Part shown: piece after piece, positions 1 through 6,088 of the stretch
How positions within the stretch are numbered: position 1 is the stretch's first letter
Layout of the letters: each line of letters starts with the position of its first letter
From: Ophiosphaerella korrae
Lineage: Eukaryota; Ascomycota; Dothideomycetes; Pleosporales; Phaeosphaeriaceae
Direction: 5' to 3'
Assembly: GCA_028456385.1 (NCBI GenBank)
Contig: JALNQF010000732.1
Coordinates: forward strand, 1-15,372
Length of the DNA stretch: 15,372 nt
Position numbers and translations under genes: made by a program
Notes under the pieces: generated by a model
The model's input: only the letters and a program-made list of their open reading frames with translations
The model's database searches: none
Told to the model about the DNA's origin: nothing

Positions 1-600
1 CAGAAGAGTAACTCAACAAGGGCGGCCCTTGGGGCACGAGAGTAATTTCATCACGGATCATATCAATAGCAGCCAGCATGCAGATGATAGTCAGAGCACT
101 CAATCAATCCAATTCTTCCATCTACGTGCATGAGCATCTCAGTGACGTTCAATCTGACAGCATCCTGCACTATCTACTATGTTCGGGAGACTGAGTGACA
201 TCGGTGAGGATGTTGGCCGGCTGCAGAACGGTTTCGCAATTTTGTGGGCTCTTCTTGAGGGACTTGACGATGGTCAAGCGTGACCGAAGCCCGCGTTTCT
301 AGTCCAGGTGCCCGATTCCAGACCTTCGATCACGACGAGTTCCCGTTTTATGCCCCAGCTGGCGTCTAATTTTGCTGCCCGTTTCCGGCTCGTGGCTTGC
401 AATGATAGCATTTAGCATGCAAGCGCCATCGGCAAGTCCGCGTGGGGCAAAAGGGTCGACTTGAATGACCTCTCGCCTACCGCAGCGCGTCCTTCAGACC
501 TATGTATGCATGGCTCGAGATCGCTACATTCGCCCACATGCCACACTGCTCACTCCACCACCTACTTGTGACCTGACATTCTTAATCGGCTCTTGCGCCT
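1..600. other. Left flank without a recognisable gene
   Basis: I find no long open frame, no RNA gene and no domain signature here. The only recognisable content is the repeat at 69-160, which recurs at 1398-1490. The open frames between 641 and 1570 on both strands overlap one another, have unlike-protein composition and no supporting start or intron signals, so I treat them as chance. Confidence 0.5.
69..160. repeat. Dispersed repeat, left copy
   Basis: About 90 bp resembling 1398-1490 in the same orientation by eye. Both contain the core GATAGTCAGAGCACTCAAT, then CTACGTGCA, then a variant of the 22-nt motif that recurs in this window (here inverted, 139-160, ending AATCTGACAG). A reverse-complement trace of the GATAGTCAGAGCA core is also found near 11752-11768. 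It is probably the edge of an old non-coding mobile element. No terminal repeats could be fixed. Confidence 0.6.
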
Positions 601-1265
601 CCTATCGGCATTCTTCTGAAGGAGCTTTTTATTTTCATCGCTAGTTGCTATGGCGGGTATCGCATTCCACATCCGGATCTGACGAATAATGTTTGAGTAG
701 TCTCCTCGACCTTGTGTCACAACCCTTGTGAACCATGCGAAGAGCCTTTACGCCAAATGTCCAACAGTTGGGTGTAAGGGTGAAGTGGTGTTGAGGGGCA
801 GCACTTGCATCTGTGGTTGGACCTGCCCTGAAAATGACGATTAGCAATCATGATTCTTGGTGGTGGTTGTGAGAGGGCTTGGTGTTGTTGGTTTCTCGAC
901 GTTCAGGTCAAGGGGCAGGAATTGAATAGGCAACCAAACTCTTGTCATCAAACTATCATAGTTCAACTTTATCTCCATTTCCACTTGTCCGTGGTGCAAG
1001 CATGGCTGTGCGGTTCTGATTGCCCTATACCAAAGGAACAACGTATACCAGTAACGGCACGCATCAAAACAGAACTTGACTTTGCTATGAATAGGAAGAT
1101 AGTGAGACACGTACCAAGCATTAAGGTTTTGCGCTCACGAGACTTTGAACGAAATTGTTGTCCGTTGAGCAGACATGTGCACGTGAATGGCGGGGTAGCT
1201 GCTTCGAGGGTGAAGACCATCATCAAGGCCGCGGTAAAACAACTTGCACCCCCCTTGCACATGGA

Positions 1266-1356
1266 CGGGCGGCTAGCGCGTTGGCCCGCACAGACAAAAT
1301 TTGTATGAGAAAAGATGGAATTGTATGGAAGATGTGCGAACCACGCTAGCCGCCCG
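1266..1356. repeat. Short foldback (hairpin) element
   Basis: CGGGCGGCTAGCG at 1266-1278 is the exact reverse complement of CGCTAGCCGCCCG at 1344-1356, with 65 bp between them. Complementarity continues inward imperfectly (GCCCGCACA against GTGCGAA) with a small gap. The GC-rich arms enclose an AT-richer loop with a repeated TTGTATGxxA motif. It could be a miniature foldback element or a transcribed hairpin. No clear target duplication is seen. Confidence 0.55.
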
Positions 1357-1397
1357 CACTTGTAGGTCTTGCGGCAGTAGATGACACACGTACGCGC

Positions 1398-1490
1398 CAG
1401 CCAGCAGGCAGACGATAGTCAGAGCACTCAATGAACTCAATTCTTACCTCTACGTGCACGGGTATTTGAGTGACCATCAAATCCGACATA
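1398..1490. repeat. Dispersed repeat, second copy
   Basis: Direct-orientation partner of 69-160, sharing the GATAGTCAGAGCACTCAAT core and CTACGTGCA. Its end (1467-1488) is a 22-nt motif that reappears inverted at 1632-1653 with two mismatches. 1467-1653 therefore has the look of a small inverted-repeat unit at the edge of repeat R copy A. Confidence 0.6.
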
Positions 1491-1631
1491 ACTACACTCG
1501 AGGATCGCTGAGATGGAGATCGGGAGGTCTTACTAAGAGCAACTTGCACGAGATTGCCGTTGTAGGGCATGCTTGGAGACTCTATAAGGTTGAGACAGTC
1601 ATGGAAACTCTCAAGACGAAATGTGAATAGA

Positions 1632-2070
1632 TGTCAGATTTGATGGTCACTGATTGATAATGTAGTTGATTAAATTGATTCGAATTGAGTTGATTTTTTT
1701 TTTGCTGCTGCTCTGTCTTCCCCAATCTATATACTCGTCTCTGCGCGGTTGCGGCTCGGTGATGGAGAGCCGTTATCTCGAGTTTCGTGCTTTGCTCATG
1801 TATCGGCTCTACGCAGTTCGGTCATGACGCATCGAGCCATCATACTGACGATAGCCGTTATTCATGTGATTACCGAACCAGATCTCAATTCTCGGGCTGG
1901 CGCTGCGGCTCTCCAATGATGTGCCGTAGTTGAGTTGATGAGTTGTGGTTGTGGTTGAGTTAGTGGCTCGCGCACTAACATCGCGCACGCGATGTCAGAT
2001 CGATCGCCATGGCCATCTCAATCGTCATCTTGAATCGACTCATGAGCTGGCCAGCTCATCTGAGACGCTG
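1632..2070 (+). repeat. Repeat R, copy A (interrupted)
   Basis: Matches 11771-12072 along most of its length. Shared landmarks in order: GATTTGATGGTC, a GAGTT plus homopolymer tract (ten T at 1694-1703 here, C-rich in copy B), CTCGTCTCTGCG, GGAGAGCCG, TAGTTGAGTTGATG, the 16-bp palindrome CATCGCGCACGCGATG (1979-1994), CAGATCGATCGCCAT, and a terminal palindrome GAGCTGGCCAGCTC followed by ATCTGA. A block of about 150 bp (1773-1922) absent from copy B interrupts it. There is no coding content. The nature of the element (MITE, SINE-like or other) is not evident. Confidence 0.7.
1773..1922. mobile_element. 150-bp insertion inside repeat R copy A
   Basis: Copy B reads straight from GGAGAGCCG into TAGTTGAG. 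In copy A these are separated by 150 bp flanked by GCCG on both sides (1769-1772 and 1923-1926), which looks like a 4-bp target duplication. The insert ends with CGGCTCTCCA (1906-1915), the reverse complement of TGGAGAGCCG just outside its left end (1763-1772). It could be a miniature transposon or a local inverted duplication. No coding capacity. Confidence 0.4.
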
Positions 2071-2525
2071 GGACGACTGAATCACTCTCAAATCTTTTAA
2101 ATATCATTGGAGTCTTCCAGTTCGACAATTCGATCATCACTGTATTCGATCGATCTGGAATTGCCCTGTCTGAAATTGCGGTTTCTCATTCCCCACAGAT
2201 AGGTTTGGCAGAGTTCAGGACTATCAGCAAAAAGGCTAGGCTGTGAAATTACTCTCATCGAAAACTAACAAATTGTCCAGATCCTTTCAGGCATCTGCTC
2301 TTAGCGAAGCCGGCTTTTCCTCGTATAAAATCGGCTTAGAAGATATCACTATATCCGCATATGATGGCGGTGTAAAACTTGGTATGTATTGTGGGGCTTA
2401 AAATATCTAACTACTATTCTTATCATATAAGTCAAGTTCATCAATCACTTATACTACGAGACAAATGCTTATGGAATTGGGGTGGGAAATAAAACGAATA
2501 GTAAGAAAGCAGAAGATAAATGAGG
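2071..2525. other. Intergenic stretch, nothing identified
   Basis: Moderately AT-rich DNA with no frame longer than short chance ORFs, no repeat shared with the rest of the window that I could see, and no RNA-gene signature. Confidence 0.5.
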
Positions 2526-2650
2526 TGTAATCATCGCTGCTAGGAACCACGTGGGGGCGTTCAGCCGCACGCCGAATTGGGTTCTGATGCGGACATTAGC
2601 GCTACTTGTTTCTAACTAGGAGAGAGAGCTGTAGTCATCGCTGCTAGGAA
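2526..2650. repeat. 21-bp direct repeat pair
   Basis: TGTAATCATCGCTGCTAGGAA at 2526-2546 recurs with one mismatch at 2630-2650. The spacing is 104 bp. No function is evident. It lies just left of the larger duplicated block 2671/2969. Confidence 0.5.
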
Positions 2651-2670
2651 GGCAGGATAAGTACGGGTCC

Positions 2671-2748
2671 TTTGCAAATTCAAGCTCTAATCTGACGTCT
2701 TCAGCTACCCATAATAAGTGTAGCGAGAAGATGCTCTGCACTAAGATG
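2671..2748 (+). repeat. 80-bp duplicated block, copy 1
   Basis: Direct repeat of 2969-3048, roughly 89 percent identical by eye. Both begin TTTGCAAATTCAAG and run through ACGTCTTCA, ATAATAAG, GTAGCGAGAA and ATGCTCTGCA to TAAGATG. The second copy touches the 3' end of the small minus-strand gene at 3057-3257. The block may therefore be the downstream region of that gene, duplicated. Confidence 0.65.
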
Positions 2749-2867
2749 GAATACCGATCTGCTTGCTTTTACTCCAGCGTGGATTCGGGTATACCACAAT
2801 ATACTAACTGTATCGTCACCGTGTTGTAAAAACTAAATCTGTTGTATCTATTATCGATTGATCCCTA

Positions 2868-2920
2868 AATCCTATTCTACCAATCCTACTTTGTGAATCC
2901 TACTTGTGTGAATCCTACTC
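2868..2920. repeat. Tandem array of a 14-15 bp unit
   Basis: Four tandem units starting AATCCTA (at about 2868, 2882, 2896 and 2911), with GTG-rich spacers. It is an imperfect minisatellite between the two copies of the duplicated block. Confidence 0.6.
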
Positions 2921-2968
2921 GATCTCATTCCATCTAATCCGCAATAGGGAGAACCACGTCTATCCCCA

Positions 2969-3048
2969 TTTGCAAATTCAAGCCCTAATTCTAACGTCTT
3001 CAACTACCTATAATAAGTTGTAGCGAGAACATGCTCTGCATTAAGATG
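2969..3048 (+). repeat. 80-bp duplicated block, copy 2
   Basis: Partner of 2671-2748 (see there). It differs by about nine substitutions or single-base gaps, so the duplication is not recent. Confidence 0.65.
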
Positions 3049-3056
3049 CAGATGCA

Positions 3057-3257
3057 CTAAGATTTAGATGAACTGCCTCTACTGTTGCTTATACAAGTAG
3101 GGCACAAGTCCATAAGGACATACTTCATTTTGTAAACCTTACTGGTGGTGCAGTAACCTGAACCGCCTACAGTATTAACAATGTTTCTACATTGTTGTAG
3201 AACCCGTTCGACAACATGGCTACATTCATTATAAGTGACATACTCCCAATAACACAT
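3057..3257 (-). CDS. Small Cys-rich hypothetical protein (66 aa)
   Basis: A short open frame with Cys at residues 2, 12, 23, 36, 52 and 55 and His at 14. The pairs C12-x-H14 and C52-P-T-C55 suggest possible metal binding. It starts MCYWEYVTY. I associate MC...Y..C.H starts with small fungal orphan proteins, but cannot name a family. The start at 3257 has a good context (AACC before ATG). About 145 nt upstream on the minus strand is a TATA-like box, followed by CA/CT-rich DNA that resembles a fungal 5' leader. There is no signal peptide. The C-terminus (SRGSSSKS) is Ser-rich and could be ragged. It may be a truncated member of its family or a chance ORF. Confidence 0.4.
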   Translation of the reverse strand: MCYWEYVTYNECSHVVERVLQQCRNIVNTVGGSGYCTTSKVYKMKYVLMDLCPTCISNSRGSSSKS

Positions 3258-3400
3258 GGTTGGTAGGAATGGGTTTGTTGTGGTTTGTTGCGGTTCTTTG
3301 AATAGATTGTGGTATGACCGGTGTATAAGAGGTGATGTTTGAGGGTGTTCTGAGATGTATTCTGAGAGTTTGTATTATGAGACTAAGAGCTGCGACCCTG

Positions 3401-3411
3401 GGCTACTTATA
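3401..3411 (-). promoter_or_regulatory. TATA-like promoter element of the small gene
   Basis: On the minus strand this reads TATAAGTAGCC. It is followed within 30-40 nt by CTCTTAGTCTC and then a purine-poor, CA-rich leader of about 110 nt leading to the ATG at 3257. Spacing and composition fit a fungal core promoter. This is inferred from sequence only. Confidence 0.4.
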
Positions 3412-3431
3412 GGCACGGAGGGGCACGATGA

Positions 3432-3523
3432 ATTGTGAATTGAAGTCGCAACGTAAGTTTACAGTGGTTTGATTAATCATTGTGAGTTGAAGTTGTGGCA
3501 TCTGTTTCCAGTGATTTAATTAA
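3432..3523 (+). repeat. 47-bp tandem repeat, units 1 and 2
   Basis: Two diverged units starting ATTGTGA at 3432 and 3479 (period 47). They share TTGAAGT, a TTTxCAGTG core and GATTxAATTAA. Unit 2 is interrupted at its end by the TIR element. Its continuation is found at 8061 beyond both insertions. Confidence 0.7.
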
Positions 3524-3599
3524 GGCCAGCTCTATTCGGCCGTGTAGCCTGGGCCGGCGTTGCTCCGGCGCTAGCTACCCCGCAGGAACATCAAAACTT

Positions 3600-3900
3600 G
3601 AACCAGCGTGTAGATATATTGTAACTGTTAGATGAGCTGGCCTACGAGCCAACTCACGAATCGATTCAGATGACGATTGAGATGGCGATGGCGATCCATC
3701 TGGCTTGCCACTCACTCAACCACAACTCATCAACTCAACATCGGCGCATCCTGAGAAGGCCGATGCATGAGCTGACAGATATGACGCTGCCAGCTGAGCT
3801 GGCTCGCGAGATTCAGATGGCGATGGCGATCGGAGGCGATCGTGAGGGCACGCGCGCGCACGTGCGCTACTAGCTAGGCGAGCCGATGACGCATCAACTC
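3600..3900 (-). repeat. Repeat R, copy C (two diverged units)
   Basis: Read on the minus strand, this holds two successive pieces of the R sequence. One runs through GTTGAGTTGATGAGTTGTGG, GATCGCCATCGCCATCTC, GTCATCTGAATCGATTC and GCCAGCTCATCT. The other is a more diverged piece at about 3780-3900. The open frame at 3670-3873 is a by-product of the GATGGCGATGGCGATC wording and is not a gene. Confidence 0.6.
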
Positions 3901-3901
3901 A

Positions 3902-4727
3902 GGGCCTGTTCAGTGCGGCGCGCTTACAAAGCCATATTTGGGGCCCTGGGCCTCCTGTTCGGTAACTCCGCTAGTCCTCAACACATCAGCGCAGGTGTCC
4001 TGACGCTAGAGGCGCCACCTAATTTTACATCCCTGCAAGTGCCGAATTGACTGCTACTTTTCCTGTTTGGGTCGCGCTGTCAGCGCAGATTGCGCTGCTG
4101 CTCTCGAGTAGGAGCAACCCAGCGCACTCCATCACGTGATGCCTTCAGAGGAGCAGGCCGCAGTACCGGCCGCTATTCAGACAACTTGGGCCTCTCTCCA
4201 CGCCGTTATTACTCAACGCCGAGATGAGCCAACCGGCGTACGAACGTTTGAATCGCATGAAGAGTAATCCACGCTTCTGCCTTGTGCCCCGAGTCTGCGC
4301 GTAGGCCACGATTTATTGACTCTACCAACGAGTTGATGAGAGCGAGCTCCATCGTAGTTGTCCATCTCTGTGGTGTATTTGACTGCGATTGCGACGACAC
4401 GAAGAATGATGGCGATTGTGACAGCGCTGGCGACTCTGAGAGTGGCCAAGATGGTGAGCGTCGCGATAAGGCGAGCTGGGCTACGCGCTTGAGAGCGACG
4501 TTGATTGGCGTAGCTGGCTGGTCCATGAGGTTGATTCGGTCGCGAGAGGCTAACGCGCTAAAGAGATGAGGACAAAAGCCTGCACCGAACACACCTAGTT
4601 TACGTCCATCCAAATTCAGTAACGCTGGCGCGCGCCGCCGCTGCGGCCTCGGCCACCTACTCAGGCCAACTACCCGACGCGCTGAGGGTCGCGCTGGACG
4701 TCTCAGCGCGCCGCACCGAACAGGCCC
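3902..4727. mobile_element. Inner TIR transposon, PIF/Harbinger-like, non-autonomous
   Basis: 23-bp terminal inverted repeats with one mismatch: 3902-3924 (GGGCCTGTTCAGTGCGGCGC...) and 4705-4727. A 3-bp duplication TCA occurs at 3899-3901 and 4728-4730. Subterminal DNA is rich in AGCGC/GCGCT words, as expected of transposase-binding repeats. Known PIF/Harbinger elements have 3-bp duplications (usually TWA), GGGCCTGTTxGG-type ends and a second gene encoding a Myb/SANT-like protein. The ends, duplication length and decayed Myb/SANT-like frame here fit that group, although TCA is not the usual target. No DDE transposase is present. At 826 bp it is a deletion derivative. Confidence 0.65.
4140..4613 (-). 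pseudogene. Decayed Myb/SANT-like DNA-binding protein gene
   Basis: The open part (4209-4613, 134 codons) contains W84-T-T-T-M-E-L-A-L-I-N-S-L, then RADSGHKAEAW (residues 105-115). This is the W..eme.aLi..l......gkRad.gfk.eaW layout of Myb/SANT-like DNA-binding domains. Residue 123 is followed by a frame change near 4240. The next frame reads YAGWLISALSNN, which continues the domain. A further shift near 4180 joins AWREAQV to LNSGRYCG. The domain therefore spans two or more frameshifts and is broken. The upstream Ser/Pro-rich part may not be native coding sequence. It lies wholly inside the inner transposon, where such a protein would have helped the transposase bind DNA. Confidence 0.55.
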
Positions 4728-4814
4728 TCAACCACTGCGCTGCGAGCCGAGCCGAGCGCCGGAACGCCGGCCCGGGCCACACGGCCGAATAGAGTTCGCC
4801 TTAATTAATCATCG

Positions 4815-5034
4815 TGTTGTAAGAGCTCAACGATCCCTGCAAGAGATCAACGATCTTCGGCACAATACGAAGCTCTATAGCCGGAGCTAAGATCAGATGA
4901 GCACGGAACCTGAACGGAACAGGAGAAACTAAAAGATCCGGTCATCTCACGTAGATATATAAGCCATCTCTTTTGTAGTTACTTAGAATCAATGATCATC
5001 TCCCATTCATTCCTAAGCTCACCATCTCCCAACA
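4815..5034 (+). repeat. 5' LTR of copia element
   Basis: 220 bp, TGTTG...CAACA. A TATA-like TATATAAG lies at about 4954-4961. The last 137 bp align without gaps to 7923-8059, roughly 91 percent identical by eye. The first 80-90 bp have no clear counterpart in the 3' LTR, which appears shortened. Confidence 0.85.
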
Positions 5035-5050
5035 GTTATGAGCCCGGCGC
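5035..5050 (+). other. Primer-binding site matching the tRNA-iMet anticodon arm
   Basis: GTTATGAGCCCGGCGC directly follows the 5' LTR. Its first 11 bases are complementary to GGGCUCAUAAC, the anticodon-arm sequence of yeast initiator tRNA-Met, and four more match after one mismatch. Drosophila copia and yeast Ty5 prime from an internal half-tRNA-iMet in this way, unlike Ty1, which uses the tRNA 3' end. Confidence 0.7.
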
Positions 5051-5052
5051 TG

Positions 5053-5860
5053 AAGAACACACGAGATCTTCCCAGAAACACCACTTGCAGCAAAAGAGCT
5101 AGAGAAAAACCAAGGAGAAGCTTCAAAACAAGAAATCAAACCATATCAAGAAAGCGTTAGATCGATACTTTATACCGCGATCATGCTGCGCCCAGACATA
5201 GCATTTGCGGCATCACGACTATCCCTATTCCTCACAAACCCAAGCTAAGAGCATTTTGAAGCTGTGAAACGAGTGATTGTATACCTATATCGTACAAGAT
5301 ATAGAGGAATACAATACGGTGGTTATGAAGGAGCAGAACTCGTGATCTGCAGAGACGCGCGTCCTTTGCAAATGACAGCAAGACAAGAAGATCAACACAT
5401 AGATACGTGACCAAAACTCTTTGGTGGAGTGATGATATAGAAACCAGCGAGACAGTGGGCAGTAACGACGTCAACTGCTGAAGCTGAGCTGATAAGCTCT
5501 TGAGCACGTGAGCAAGGAGACAATAGCTCTGAAACGATTCTTTAATGAGCTTGCCCTCGAGTTCGGAGCTGCTTTGGAGAATCTATTGCGACAATCAACA
5601 AACAATCAGAGTAGTAATAGGTGAAAACGAAAGAATCACAACTCGATTGCGCCATGTTGATATACAGAACATGTGGCTCTAGCAGGAGTATGCAAAAGGA
5701 TCCTTTGAGATAGCTTACCTTCCCACAAACGAGATGCTAGCTGACGGGCTTAGGAAAAATCTGACAAAACAAACAGTTTGAAAGATTCACAAGCCAGCTC
5801 AATCTAAAAGAAACAAGTCATCTAATCACGAAACACTACGATCACAGTTTGAAGCAGCCT
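5053..5860 (+). pseudogene. Copia pol remnant: RT C-terminus and RNase H
   Basis: Starts almost immediately after the primer site, so everything upstream in gag-pol has been deleted. The readable RT end includes a diagnostic copia segment LRPDIAFAASRLSLFLTNPS, then a TAA (5246-5248, where copia proteins usually have Gln), then EHFEAVKRVIVYLYRTRY. RNase H follows in shifting frames: SFANDSKTRRS, KLFGG, TTSTAEAELIS, IYCDNQQTIRVV, HVDIQNMW and YLPTNEMLADGL. The conserved D, E, D residues of RNase H can still be picked out. At least four frameshifts and several stops break it. It ends with QLNLKETSHLIT near 5830. Confidence 0.85.
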
Positions 5861-5968
5861 TGATTTAATATCTGACCTAAGAGGGGTTCGATCAAACGAC
5901 AAAACCCCAGGCATCAAGTTCGCCGACCCCCTAAATGCTCGAAAGAGAGCACCACCAAACACAAGAGA

Positions 5969-6088
5969 TTACTTCATGTTCTTCCATGCAGCGTGACTCT
6001 TAGCCATAAAAGGCATGAACTGAGGATCCTTAGGATCAGGAGATCCACCAGCGCGAGTACGCTTCTTGGAAGAAGCTTTCTTGGAACT
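5969..6088 (-). other. Protein-like extension beyond the antisense gene stop codon
   Basis: The frame of the antisense gene continues open for 39 codons past its TAG (6089-6091) to a TAA at 5969-5971. The stretch is Lys-rich and then reads DPKDPQFMPFMAKSHAAWKN, which looks like real coding sequence. Either the TAG is a recent nonsense change (CAG to TAG would fit RIP), or a third intron begins at GTAAGTAG overlapping the stop. Confidence 0.45.

Larger units (their letters stand above)
3524..4800. mobile_element. Outer TIR transposon (non-autonomous) hosting a second element
   Basis: GC-rich terminal inverted repeats: 3524-3572 against 4755-4800, with about four mismatches and one 3-nt gap. 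They share CTCTATTCGGCCGTGT and GGGCCGGCGTT. Both ends are flanked by TTAATTAA (3516-3523 and 4801-4808). Because that word is palindromic, an 8-bp duplication (hAT-like) cannot be separated from a 6- or 4-bp one with slightly longer TIRs. The 47-bp phase of the flanking repeat fits loss of one 8-bp copy exactly. Without the inner element (3902-4727 plus its 3-bp duplication) only 448 bp remain, mostly repeat R material, and no transposase. The superfamily is unassigned. Confidence 0.8.

Noticed and set aside
850..1308. 152-codon open frame on the plus strand
   Set aside because: Overlaps other frames of similar length on both strands, has Cys/Trp/His-heavy unlike-protein composition, no promoter or intron signals, and touches the foldback at 1266.
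2526..3048. Repeated spaced blocks considered as a CRISPR-like array
   Set aside because: Only two copies of each, unequal spacing, diverged sequence, and the genome is eukaryotic.
3670..3873. 67-codon plus-strand frame
   Set aside because: It is the reverse side of repeat R copy C; its apparent coding comes from the GATGGCGATGGCGATC wording.
4282..4569. 95-codon plus-strand frame inside the inner transposon
   Set aside because: Shadow of the Myb/SANT-like frame on the opposite strand, which carries the recognisable domain.
3899..4730. Inner element considered as an hAT element with an 8-bp duplication
   Set aside because: The adjacent 8-mers (TCAACTCA and TCAACCAC) agree at only five positions, while the 3-bp TCA match is exact and the Myb/SANT-like frame fits PIF/Harbinger better.
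5232..5507. 91-codon minus-strand frame
   Set aside because: Antisense shadow of the copia RT/RNase H remnant, whose plus-strand reading is diagnostic.
5884..5905. GGTTCGATCAA, resembling a tRNA B box
   Set aside because: No matching A box, acceptor stem or cloverleaf around it.
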